Positions 45,136 through 53,669 of a DNA stretch of 64,000 nt are shown piece by piece. The position numbers and the translations under genes are program-made. The stretch is from Streptomyces collinus (GTDB taxonomy: Bacteria > Actinomycetota > Actinomycetes > Streptomycetales > Streptomycetaceae): contig NZ_CP133771.1 in the NCBI RefSeq assembly GCF_031348265.1, positions 6,138,001 to 6,202,000 on the forward strand, read 5' to 3'. The notes below the pieces were generated by a model that saw only the letters and a program-made list of their open reading frames with translations, had not been told where the DNA came from and searched no databases. How positions within the stretch are numbered: the stretch's first letter is position 1; every line of letters begins with the position of its first letter.

Positions 45136-45671
45136 ACATCTGTGTCTTCCTGTCCGCCGCCGATCTCGACGAGCGCTACACCCGCCCCGCGCGGGAGTTC
45201 GCCAAGCTGCTGGGCAAGGGCGGTCACACGCTCGTGTGGGGCGGCTCCGACGTCGGCCTGATGAAGGTGGTCGCCGACGGGGTGCAGGAGGCGGGCGGCC
45301 GGCTGGCCGGCGTCTCCGTGCAGTTCCTCGCCGCCAAGGCCCGCCCGGGCGTCGACGAGATGGTCGTCGCGAAGGACCTCGCCGAGCGCAAGAAGCTGCT
45401 CCTGGAGAGGGCCGACGCCGTGGTGATCATGGTCGGCGGAACGGGCACGCTCGACGAGGCGACCGAGATCCTGGAGCTGAAGAAGCACGGGCACACCGAC
45501 AAGCCGGTGGTCCTGCTCAACACCGCGGGCTTCTACGACGGCCTGAAGGAACAGTTCCGCCGCATGGACGCCGAGGGCTTCCTGCCCCGGCCCCTCACCG
45601 ACCTGGTGTTCTTCGCAGAGGAGCCGGTGGGTGCGCTGGCCTACCTGGAGGAGAGCCGGGGCATCGAGTGA
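45132..45671 (+). CDS. LOG-family protein (cytokinin riboside monophosphate phosphoribohydrolase-like)
   Basis: 179 residues. Rossmann-like LOG/TIGR00730 fold: N-terminal ICVFLSAADLDERY, LVWGGSDVGLMKVVADG, EMVVAKDLAERKKLLLERADAVVIMVGGTGTLDEATEIL. The active-site motif is usually PGGxGTxxE; here Pro is replaced by Val (VGGTGTLDE) while the GG, GT and Glu are kept. LOG proteins cleave the base from N6-modified AMP. Bacterial ones may act on AMP-like nucleotides generally. Translation is coupled to the upstream methyltransferase gene. Confidence 0.86.
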   Translation: MNICVFLSAADLDERYTRPAREFAKLLGKGGHTLVWGGSDVGLMKVVADGVQEAGGRLAGVSVQFLAAKARPGVDEMVVAKDLAERKKLLLERADAVVIMVGGTGTLDEATEILELKKHGHTDKPVVLLNTAGFYDGLKEQFRRMDAEGFLPRPLTDLVFFAEEPVGALAYLEESRGIE

Positions 45672-45754
45672 GCCGTCTGTGAGCCGTCAGTGATGCGCCG
45701 TGGCGGGAGGACCGGGGCGTCGAGTCACGCGGTGCTGATGCGAGCATGGCGGGC

Positions 45755-46444
45755 ATGGCTACTCATGTGATCACCGGAGCCGGCTCCGGCATCGGCGCTG
45801 CCGTGGCACGCCGCCTGCACGCGCGCGGGGACGACCTCGTGCTGCACGCGCGAGACGCGGGCCGCGCGAAGGAACTGGCGGCCGAGTTCCCCGGGGCGCG
45901 GCCCCTGGTCGGCGACCTCGCCGATCCCGACCGGCTCTCCTGGGCCTTCTCCCACCAGTCGCTGCCGGACCGCGTGGACTCACTGCTGCACATCGCCGGC
46001 GTGGTCGACCTCGGCCCGGTCGGCGAGCTCACCCCGAAGGCCTGGCGCCACCAGCTCAACGTCAATCTGATCGCCCCGGCCGAGCTGACCCGCCACTTCC
46101 TGCCCCAACTGCGCGCCGCCCGCGGGCACGTGCTCTTCGTCAACTCCGGCGCAGGCCTCAACGCGCACGCCGGCTGGTCCGCGTACGCCGCCTCCAAGCA
46201 CGGCCTGAAGGCCCTCGCCGACTCCCTGCGCCACGAGGAGCACGGCCACGGGGTCCGTGTCACCTCGGTGTACCCCGGCCGCACGGCCAGCCCCATGCAG
46301 GCCAAGGTCCACCAGCAGGAGGGCAAGGAGTACGACGCCTCGAAGTGGATCGACCCCGAGTCGGTCGCCACGACGATCGTGATGGCCCTGGACCTGCCGA
46401 GGGACGCGGAGGTCAACGACCTCACGGTGCGCCCGGGAGGCTGA
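45755..46444 (+). CDS. Short-chain dehydrogenase/reductase (SDR)
   Basis: 229 residues, cytoplasmic. Classical SDR motifs: cofactor loop TGAGSGIGAAVA near the N-terminus, LLHIAGVVDLG in place of NNAG, catalytic Ser in FVNSGAGLNAHAG and the Y-x3-K pair in YAASKHGLKAL, then YPGRTASPMQ. The Arg-rich segment after strand 2 (ARDAGRAKEL) favours NADP(H). Substrate unknown. ATG 45755 gives the standard N-terminus; ATG 45746 is three codons longer, and neither has a clear ribosome site. It is followed 31 bases later by the MetE-like gene. Confidence 0.9.
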   Translation: MATHVITGAGSGIGAAVARRLHARGDDLVLHARDAGRAKELAAEFPGARPLVGDLADPDRLSWAFSHQSLPDRVDSLLHIAGVVDLGPVGELTPKAWRHQLNVNLIAPAELTRHFLPQLRAARGHVLFVNSGAGLNAHAGWSAYAASKHGLKALADSLRHEEHGHGVRVTSVYPGRTASPMQAKVHQQEGKEYDASKWIDPESVATTIVMALDLPRDAEVNDLTVRPGG

Positions 46445-46475
46445 CCCCGGTGAAGGGGCTGCGTAGGCTTCTCCG

Positions 46476-47483
46476 GTGAGCGAAAACAGCCAGTTCAGGT
46501 TCGGCGCGGCCACCGGCGTGGGATCCATGCCGGGCGGCGACGCCCGAGAGGCCGCCAAAACCGTCACCGGCACCTTCGAGGACTTCCCCTTCCTGCCCGA
46601 ACTGCCCGCCCGGGGCCCCGGCGCGGACATGATCGGACGGACCGCCGGCCTGCTCGTCGAGCTCTACGCACGCGTGGAGCCCAGCGGCTGGCGGCTCGGG
46701 GACCGGCCGGGGCGCGACACCAAACGGGCCCGCTCCTGGCTCGGCGAGGACCTCGACGCGCTGGAGGAGTTCACGCAGGAGTACGAGGGGCCGCTGAAGG
46801 TCCAGGCCGTCGGCCCCTGGACCCTCGCGGCCAACCTGGAGCTCAGGAACGGCGAGGCCGCCCTCTCCGACGCCGGCGCCTGCCGCGACCTCGCCGCCTC
46901 CCTCGCCGAGGGACTGCGCCAGCACCTGGCCGAACTGCGGCGTCGGATCCCCGGCGCGCAGCTCGTCCTCCAGCTCGACGAGCCGTCCCTCACGTCCGTC
47001 CTGCGCGGGCAGGTGAAGAGCGCCAGCGGCTACCGCACCCACCGGGCCGTCGACCGGCAGGTCGTCGAGCAGACGCTGCGCGACCTCGTCGGGGTGCACA
47101 CGTCCGGCCCGGTCGTGGTCCATTCCTGCGCCCCCGACGTGCCGTTCGCCCTGCTCCGCCGGGCCGGCGCCGCCGCCGTCTCCTTCGACTTCTCCCTGCT
47201 CACCGAGCGTGACGACGAGGCGATCGGGGAGGCCGTGGAGGGCGGCACCCGGCTCTTCACCGGCGTCGTCCCGTCCGCGGAGGGCCCATTGTCAGACCCT
47301 GCCGGTAGCGTCATGGGTGTCAGGACGCTGTGGCGCAGGCTGGGGCTGTCTCCGGGGCTTCTCGCGGAGGCGGTCACGGTCACCCCGGCGTGCGGACTCG
47401 CGGGGGCCTCCCCGGGGTACGCGCGCACGGCTCTCGCGCACTGCGCCCGGGCGGCGAGATCCCTCGCGGACAACCCAGAGTAA
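46476..47483 (+). CDS. MetE-like (B12-independent methionine synthase C-terminal domain) protein
   Basis: 335 residues, less than half of MetE, corresponding to its catalytic C-terminal barrel only. Conserved elements are TGVGSMPGGDAREA at the N-terminus, KVQAVGPWTLAANLEL, LVLQLDEPSL, the Zn ligands H216 and C218 in VVHSCAPD and C306 in TPACGLAG. With the folate-binding N-terminal half missing, it may use a different methyl donor or have another thiol substrate, as proposed for stand-alone core MetE proteins in archaea. The GTG start lies 31 bases after the SDR gene; ligA starts 15 bases after the stop, so co-transcription with ligA is likely. Confidence 0.85.
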   Translation: MSENSQFRFGAATGVGSMPGGDAREAAKTVTGTFEDFPFLPELPARGPGADMIGRTAGLLVELYARVEPSGWRLGDRPGRDTKRARSWLGEDLDALEEFTQEYEGPLKVQAVGPWTLAANLELRNGEAALSDAGACRDLAASLAEGLRQHLAELRRRIPGAQLVLQLDEPSLTSVLRGQVKSASGYRTHRAVDRQVVEQTLRDLVGVHTSGPVVVHSCAPDVPFALLRRAGAAAVSFDFSLLTERDDEAIGEAVEGGTRLFTGVVPSAEGPLSDPAGSVMGVRTLWRRLGLSPGLLAEAVTVTPACGLAGASPGYARTALAHCARAARSLADNPE

Positions 47484-47498
47484 CGGGAGGACGACACG

Positions 47499-49694
47499 GT
47501 GGCCGGCGACAAGCAAGCGGAGACGACGACGGTGCCCGCCGAGGCGCGGGAGAAGCACGCGCGCCTCGCGGAGCAGATCGAGGAGCACCGCTTCCGCTAC
47601 TACGTGAACGACGCTCCCGTCGTCAGCGACGCGGAGTTCGACCAGCTGCTGCGTTCCCTGGAGGCGCTGGAGGAGGAGTACCCGGAGCTGCGCACCCCGG
47701 ACTCGCCGACCCAGAAGGTCTCCGGCTCCTACGAGACGGAGTTCACGGCCGTCGCGCACCGCGAGCGCATGCTCTCCCTCGACAACACGTTCAACGACGA
47801 GGAGATGGCCGCCTGGACGGAGCGCATCGCCAGGGAACTGGGCGAGCAGGAGTACCACTTCCTGTGCGAGCTCAAGGTCGACGGCCTCGCCGTGAACCTC
47901 ACCTACGAGCACGGCCGCCTCACCCGCGCGGCCACCCGCGGCGACGGCCGCACGGGTGAGGACATCACACCCAACGTGCGCACGATCGCCGAGATCCCCG
48001 ACCGCCTCAAGGGCGACTCCGTCCCCGACCTCGTGGAGATCCGCGGCGAGGTCTACTTCCCGATGGAGAAGTTCCAGGAGCTCAACGCGCGCCTCGTCGA
48101 GGCCGGCGACAAGCCCTTCGCCAACCCGCGCAACGCGGCGGCCGGTTCACTGCGCCAGAAGGACCCGCGCGTCACCGCCACCCGCCCCCTGCACATGGTG
48201 GTCCACGGCATCGGCGCCTTGGAGGGCTTCACCGGACTCACCCGCCTCTCCCAGGCCTACGACCTGCTCAAGACCTGGGGCCTGCCCACCTCCCGGCACA
48301 ACAAGGTGGTCGACGGCCTGGAAGGCGTACGGGAGTTCATCGCCTACTTCGGCGAGAACCGCCACTCCGTCGAGCACGAGATCGACGGCGTGGTCGTCAA
48401 GCTCGACCAGATCCCCCTGCAGGGCCGCCTCGGCTCCACCTCGCGCGCCCCGCGCTGGGCGATCGCCTACAAGTACGCGCCGGAGGAGGTCAACACCAAG
48501 CTCGTCAACATCCGCGTGGGCGTGGGCCGCACCGGCCGCGTCACCCCGTACGCCCAGGTCGAACCGGTCACGGTCGCGGGCTCCGAGGTCGAGTTCGCCA
48601 CGCTCCACAACCAGGACGTGGTCAAGGCCAAGGGCGTCCTCATCGGCGACACGGTCGTGCTGCGCAAGGCGGGTGACGTCATCCCGGAGATCCTGGGCCC
48701 CGTCGCCGACCTGCGCGACGGCACCGAGCGCGAGTTCGTCATGCCGAGCGAGTGCCCCGAGTGCGGCACGGCGCTGCGGCCGATGAAGGAGGGCGACGTC
48801 GACCTGCGCTGCCCGAACGCCCGCACCTGCCCGGCCCAGTTGCGCGAGCGCCTGTTCTACCTCGCCGGCCGCAAGGCGCTGGACATCGAGCACTTCGGCT
48901 ATGTGGCGGCGGCGGCCCTCACCGCCCCGCTGGAGCCGAAGGACCCGCCGCTGGCCGACGAGGGCGACCTGTTCGACCTCACCATCGAGCAGCTGCTGCC
49001 CATCAAGGCGTACGTCCTCGACCCGGACAGCGGGCTGCCCAAGCGCGACCCGAAGACCGGCGAGGAGAAGGTCGCCACGATCTTCGCCAACCAGCAGGGC
49101 GAGCCCCGCAAGAACGCGGTCGCCATGCTGGAGAACATCGCGGCGGCCAAGGAGCGCCCCCTGGCCCGCGTCATCACCAGCCTGTCGATCCGTCACGTCG
49201 GACCCGTCGCGGCCGAGGCGCTGGCCCGCGAGTTCCGCTCGATCGAGCGCATCGACCAGGCCACGGAGGAGGAGCTGGCGGTCACCGAGGGCGTCGGAGG
49301 GACCATCGCCGCCTCCGTCAAGCAGTGGTTCGCCGAGGACTGGCACCGCGACATCATCCGCAAGTGGAAGGCCGCGGGCGTCCGCATGGAGGCCGAGAGC
49401 ACCGGCGAGGACGAGGGGCCGCGCCCGCTCGAAGGCCTCACCGTCGTCGTCACCGGCACCCTCGAACACTTCACCCGGGACGGCGCCAAGGAGGCGCTGC
49501 AGAGCCGCGGAGCGAAGGTGACCGGCTCTGTTTCGAAGAAGACGTCGTTCGTCGTCGTGGGGGACAGCCCCGGATCGAAGTACGACAAGGCGATGCAGCT
49601 GAAGGTTCCGGTCCTGAACGAGGAGGGTTTCGGCGTCCTGCTGGAGCAGGGAGCGGAAGCCGCGGCCGAAGTCGCCCTTTCGGCCGAGGAGTAG
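47499..49694 (+). CDS. ligA: NAD+-dependent DNA ligase LigA
   Basis: 731-residue replicative ligase. Domains in order: Ia (YYVNDAPVVSDAEFDQLLRSLEALE, NAD-binding), the adenylation domain with K126 in LCELKVDGLAVNL, and the OB fold. A four-Cys zinc finger starts near residue 419 (CPECGTALRP...LRCPNARTCPAQL), followed by helix-hairpin-helix repeats and a C-terminal BRCT domain (LEGLTVVVTGTLEHFTRDGAKEAL). All expected domains are present. The GTG start has GGGAGG upstream. It follows the MetE-like gene by 15 bases and ends at a hairpin. Confidence 0.98.
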   Translation: MAGDKQAETTTVPAEAREKHARLAEQIEEHRFRYYVNDAPVVSDAEFDQLLRSLEALEEEYPELRTPDSPTQKVSGSYETEFTAVAHRERMLSLDNTFNDEEMAAWTERIARELGEQEYHFLCELKVDGLAVNLTYEHGRLTRAATRGDGRTGEDITPNVRTIAEIPDRLKGDSVPDLVEIRGEVYFPMEKFQELNARLVEAGDKPFANPRNAAAGSLRQKDPRVTATRPLHMVVHGIGALEGFTGLTRLSQAYDLLKTWGLPTSRHNKVVDGLEGVREFIAYFGENRHSVEHEIDGVVVKLDQIPLQGRLGSTSRAPRWAIAYKYAPEEVNTKLVNIRVGVGRTGRVTPYAQVEPVTVAGSEVEFATLHNQDVVKAKGVLIGDTVVLRKAGDVIPEILGPVADLRDGTEREFVMPSECPECGTALRPMKEGDVDLRCPNARTCPAQLRERLFYLAGRKALDIEHFGYVAAAALTAPLEPKDPPLADEGDLFDLTIEQLLPIKAYVLDPDSGLPKRDPKTGEEKVATIFANQQGEPRKNAVAMLENIAAAKERPLARVITSLSIRHVGPVAAEALAREFRSIERIDQATEEELAVTEGVGGTIAASVKQWFAEDWHRDIIRKWKAAGVRMEAESTGEDEGPRPLEGLTVVVTGTLEHFTRDGAKEALQSRGAKVTGSVSKKTSFVVVGDSPGSKYDKAMQLKVPVLNEEGFGVLLEQGAEAAAEVALSAEE

Positions 49695-49702
49695 CGGTTG
49701 AA

Positions 49703-49742
49703 GGCCACCCGTTCGGCGCATACCAGATGCATACGGGTGGCC
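49703..49742 (+). terminator. Hairpin after ligA
   Basis: Inverted repeat GGCCACCCGT (49703-49712) and ACGGGTGGCC (49733-49742) with a 20-base loop, 8 bases after the ligA stop. The loop is long for an efficient terminator. Confidence 0.5.
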
Positions 49743-49952
49743 GGGGCGCATTCGGGCAACCGTCGGCGACCGCTGCCCGTGGAAGCCTTCTGCGGCCTAC
49801 TGTTGAGATGTGCGCCTGCCGTGCCCAGCTGCGGTCGGGGCATCTTCGTGCTCGCACAGAGCGCGGGGAAGGGTTTTCGGGCGCGGGCCGTTGAGGGATG
49901 TCGGGCACCGGGCCGCGGGGCGTGGGCACCGCCGGCTGTGAGAGGGACGGGA

Positions 49953-52241
49953 ATGGAACCGACCGAGAGCGCCGTGCCGGGCTCGCGGCTGCGCCGTGTG
50001 GCGGTCGCATGGCGTGCAGTCCGTGGGGCCGTGCGGCCGGCGGGGCGTCCGGGTACGGAGGTGCGCGCCGTCGGACAGTACACCCCGGACGGGCGGGGTG
50101 ACGGGGGGCGCGCCGTTGACGGCCCCGGCGCACAGCCGATCACCGAACACACGCCCCTGCCCGCCGGCGCGGACGACCCGGACGGCGAACGACACCAGTC
50201 CTGGCCCGCGCTGCCCGCGGCCGTCGTCGCGGCGGCCGGGTTCGTCCTGGGCGCCGGCTTCTACCGCGCCTTCACCGGCGGCCACGCGCTCTTCCCGTCG
50301 GGCACGGCCGGCTGGTCGCTGGCCGTGCTGACCGGCATCATCGTCGGCCACCTCGTCATGCTGGGCCGCTCCCGCTGGTGGGGCGGAACCGGCTCGGGCG
50401 CCGCCCTCACCCTCGCCGTGCTGCTGCTCTACGGCTGGGTTCCGGCCGGCATGGTCAGCCTCACCGTCGTCGTGCTCGTCGGCATAGCCCGCCGCAACCG
50501 CTGGCGCCAGGGCGTGCTGCACGGCGCCGTCGACCTCCTCGGCATCGGCGCCGGCGCGCTCGTGCTGGGCGTCTTCGGAACCGTGCCGTCCGTAGAGTCC
50601 CCGGCGGATCCCGCCGCCTGGACGCTCGCCACGGCACCTCAGGTGGCTCTGGTCGCCGTCGCCTACCTGATGGTCACCCGCGTCCTGCTCTGGTACCTGC
50701 ACGCCCCGCGCCCCGGGCTGCCCACCGTGGCGCGCACCGCCCTGGTCAGACAAGGCCTCGTCGCCGTGGCGCTGCTGGGCATCGCGCCGCTGGTCTGCGT
50801 GGTCGCCGTGGCCAAGCCGATCCTGCTGCCGCTGTTCTCCATCCCCCTGATCGCCCTGGACTCCACCCTGTGGATAGCCCGGGCCCGGGCGGAGGAACAG
50901 CTGCGCGACCCGCTCACCGGGCTGCCCAACCGGCAGTGGCTGCTGGAGCGGATCTGGACCGCGCTGGACGACGCGGAGCGGATCGACGCCCGCGCCGCCC
51001 TCATGCTGATCGACCTCGACCGGTTCCGGTCGGTCAACGACACGCTCGGCCACCTCGCCGGTGACCGGCTGCTGCTGCAGATCGCCGACCGGCTGCGGGT
51101 GGCGCTGCCGCGCGGGGCGGAGGCCGCCCGGCTCGGCGGGGACGAATTCGCCGTCTTACTGCCGGTCGCCGACTCCACGACGTCCGCGACCCGGATCGCC
51201 CGCAGCCTCGTCGCCGCCCTCAGCTCCCCCCTCGACCTCGACGGCCTCACCCTCGTCCTGGAGGCCAGCGCCGGAGTCGCCGTCTTCCCCGACCACGCCC
51301 TGGACGCCGAAGGGCTGCTGCGGCGGGCGGACGTGGCGATGTACCAGGCGAAGCGGGACCGCACCGGCGTCGAGGTCTACGAGTCCAAGCGCGACTCCAA
51401 CACCCCCGACCGCCTCGGCCTGCTGGGTGATCTGCGCCGCGCCCTCGACGCGCAGGAGGTCCATCTGCACTACCAGCCCAAGGTCCGCTTCGACGGGCAG
51501 GTCGCGGGCCTGGAGGCCCTGGTCCGCTGGGTGCACCCCGAGCGCGGCAAGGTGCCGCCGGACGAGTTCATAGCGATCGCCGAGTCCTCGGGCCTGATGC
51601 CCCACCTCACCGAGTACGTGCTGGAGACCGCGCTCGGCCAGGTCGCGCGCTGGCGGGAGCAGGGCCTGTTCGTCCCGGTCGCGGTGAACGTCTCCCCACG
51701 CGACGTGCACACCCCCGGCTTCGCCGGCTCCGTCGCCGCCCGGCTGGCCCGCCACGGCGTCCCGGCGGGAGCGCTCCAACTGGAGATCACCGAGCACGTC
51801 CTCCTGGAGGATCCGCAGCGCGCCGCCGACACCCTCAACCAGCTGACCGCGCACGGCGTGAAGATGTCCCTCGACGACTTCGGCACGGGCTACTCCTCGC
51901 TCGTGCACCTGCGCCGGCTGCCGGTCAGCGAGCTGAAGATCGACCGTTCGTTCGTGGCCCGGCTCGCGGTCGACACCGAGGACGCCGAGATCGTGCGCTG
52001 CACGGTCGACCTGGCCCACTCCCTCGGCCTGCTCGTCGTCGCCGAGGGCGTCGAGGACGACGAGACCTGGGAGCGCCTGCGCGACCTCCGCTGCGACGCG
52101 GTCCAGGGCTGGCTGGTCGCCGCCGCGATGCCCCCGGACGAGACCACGGCCTGGCTCCGCGCCCGGGGCTCCCGGGGCTGGCAGCGCCCCCGGGCCGCCC
52201 TTCCGGCGGCGGCCACGGACGACTCGGGCCGGATCGGCTAG
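49953..52241 (+). CDS. rmdB: Membrane GGDEF-EAL protein, RmdB-like c-di-GMP enzyme
   Basis: 762 residues. Several transmembrane helices (about 90-305) precede a GGDEF domain (DPLTGLPNRQWL; GGDEF at 395-399, intact) and an EAL domain (EAL at 521-523; later blocks LEITEHVLLEDP and SLDDFGTGYSSL, and the end segment VAEGVED). Both catalytic motifs are intact, so synthesis and breakdown of c-di-GMP are both possible. The position directly after ligA matches S. coelicolor RmdB (SCO5495), shown to act as a phosphodiesterase affecting development; the symbol rests on this synteny and architecture. ATG 49953 follows AGAGGGACGGG. The frame stays open from 49698, but that part looks non-coding. Confidence 0.88.
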   Translation: MEPTESAVPGSRLRRVAVAWRAVRGAVRPAGRPGTEVRAVGQYTPDGRGDGGRAVDGPGAQPITEHTPLPAGADDPDGERHQSWPALPAAVVAAAGFVLGAGFYRAFTGGHALFPSGTAGWSLAVLTGIIVGHLVMLGRSRWWGGTGSGAALTLAVLLLYGWVPAGMVSLTVVVLVGIARRNRWRQGVLHGAVDLLGIGAGALVLGVFGTVPSVESPADPAAWTLATAPQVALVAVAYLMVTRVLLWYLHAPRPGLPTVARTALVRQGLVAVALLGIAPLVCVVAVAKPILLPLFSIPLIALDSTLWIARARAEEQLRDPLTGLPNRQWLLERIWTALDDAERIDARAALMLIDLDRFRSVNDTLGHLAGDRLLLQIADRLRVALPRGAEAARLGGDEFAVLLPVADSTTSATRIARSLVAALSSPLDLDGLTLVLEASAGVAVFPDHALDAEGLLRRADVAMYQAKRDRTGVEVYESKRDSNTPDRLGLLGDLRRALDAQEVHLHYQPKVRFDGQVAGLEALVRWVHPERGKVPPDEFIAIAESSGLMPHLTEYVLETALGQVARWREQGLFVPVAVNVSPRDVHTPGFAGSVAARLARHGVPAGALQLEITEHVLLEDPQRAADTLNQLTAHGVKMSLDDFGTGYSSLVHLRRLPVSELKIDRSFVARLAVDTEDAEIVRCTVDLAHSLGLLVVAEGVEDDETWERLRDLRCDAVQGWLVAAAMPPDETTAWLRARGSRGWQRPRAALPAAATDDSGRIG

Positions 52242-52308
52242 GTTCTGCCCCGGCCGGGCACCGCCTGGGCCCGGTGATCCGTCGTGCTCCGCGCCGCTGC
52301 GTTCACGT

Positions 52309-53116
52309 GTGTTCACGCGCGCGGGGCCCTCATCCCGAGGACCGCGCTCCCGTGAGCCCCCTGCACGCTTCACAAGCGCCCGGCTGCTCGACGTGCGGCA
52401 GGCGATCGTCGACGCCTCCGGGATCGGCGCGGCGATAGGCCTCGTCTTCTTCCTCACGTCGCCGCTGTGCGGCCGGTGGCCGGCCTGCGTCGGCGCAGTC
52501 CTCCTCACGGGCAGTGCCAGCGCGTTCGCCGTGTACACGGCCAAGGCGGTCCTGCCACCGGGCTCCGCGCCCGGCAGGACCCCGGCCGGCGTCCTGCTGG
52601 CCGTGGTCACCGGCCATCGCCATCGCCACCCTCGCGGCGCGTCTGCTGACCAGGCCGGGCGGCCCGCTGCGGCCCTCGACAGCGAGCCTGCATCCCCGAG
52701 AGAGCCCGGGTCTGCCGCTGCGCCCGGTGTTCACCGCCACGTGCGCGGCCTCCGCCGCGGGGCTGGGCGGCGCTTTCGTGGGTGCCGCCACCCAGGGGCT
52801 CCAGCACGGACTGCACGTCGGCATCGTCCTCGCCGCCTACAACACAGCATGGCCCAACCACGTCCTGTGCATCACCTGGTTCGCCGTCCGGCGGCTACTG
52901 CCCTGGCGCTTCATGCGCTTCCTCGCCCTCCTGCACGCAGGCGAGATCCTCCGGCAGGAGGGCCCCCTCTACAGCTTCCGCGCGGTGGAGCTCCAGAACT
53001 ACCTGGCCGCCACCCACGCCCCGGCCCGTGGCCGGCCCATACCGAGGCGCCGGGACGATCTTCCAGAGCGCCGCCCCGGGACCGGCGCGCCCACATGCGG
53101 GCGAACCTCCCGGTGA
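52309..53116 (+). pseudogene. Frameshifted 3' remnant of a membrane NACHT/ATPase-type gene
   Basis: Two frames must be joined to read one protein. The first (to about 52610) gives LLDVRQAIVDASGIGAAIG, membrane helices, and AGVLLAVVT. The second (from about 52610, one base over) continues AIAIATLAARLL, more helices, then ITWFAVRRLLPWRFMRFLALLHAGEILRQEGPLYSFRAVELQNYLA. That ending closely resembles the C-terminus of large streptomycete NACHT-type membrane proteins (LPWRLM.FL.DAH..GVLRQ.G..YQFRH..LQ..L, from memory). No ATPase part lies upstream, since rmdB ends at 52241. I read it as a truncated, frameshifted remnant. Confidence 0.6.
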
Positions 53117-53366
53117 ACAGCCCGGATCGTCGCCGCGGTGCGAACCCGGCAAGCCGGCGAATCGCCTACCGGGCCGCACTCCACCCTCGACGGCATCCCC
53201 ACCCGGACCGCCCCTGCCGAACGGCCGGACCGGCCTGCCCCCGGCGCCCGGCGCCCGGCGCCTGAACCGCCAGGGCGCCCGAGGCAGGGAATCCGTTTCA
53301 CGGGCACGCCCTCCCGCCCCATAGGATTGGGCCAAACCACATTCACTCACCCCTGAGGATCGCTGC

Positions 53367-53663
53367 ATGCCTGGCATCACGCGCGAGGAGGTCGCCCACC
53401 TCGCCCGGCTGGCGCGTCTGGAGCTGAAGCCCGAAGAGCTCGAGCACTTCGCGGGACAGCTGGACGACATCATCGGCGCGGTCGCCCGCGTCAGTGAGGT
53501 CGCCGACCAAGACGTACCGCCGACCTCGCACCCGCTCCCGCTGACGAACGTCATGCGCGCGGACGAGGTCCGTCCGTCGCTCACCCCCGAGCAGGCGCTC
53601 TCCGGCGCCCCGGCCCAGGAGCAGCAGCGTTTCAAGGTGCCGCAGATCCTGGGGGAGGACTAA
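53367..53663 (+). CDS. gatC: Glutamyl-tRNA(Gln)/aspartyl-tRNA(Asn) amidotransferase subunit C
   Basis: 98 residues, normal for GatC. It starts MPGITREEVAHLARLARLEL, the family signature, followed by FAGQLDDIIGAVARVSEVADQDVPPTSHPLPLTNVMRADEV, whose PPTSHPLP-type loop wraps between GatA and GatB. It stabilises the amidotransferase heterotrimer. GAGG lies upstream of ATG 53367. First gene of gatC-gatA-small gene-gatB; the promoter should lie in 53117-53366, a GC-rich gap with no recognisable element. Confidence 0.97.
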   Translation: MPGITREEVAHLARLARLELKPEELEHFAGQLDDIIGAVARVSEVADQDVPPTSHPLPLTNVMRADEVRPSLTPEQALSGAPAQEQQRFKVPQILGED

Positions 53664-53669
53664 GAAGTC

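Noticed and set aside
52330..52824. Minus-strand frame opposite the remnant gene
   Set aside because: Composition is Arg/Gly shadow, whereas the plus-strand frames encode clear membrane helices and a recognisable C-terminal block.
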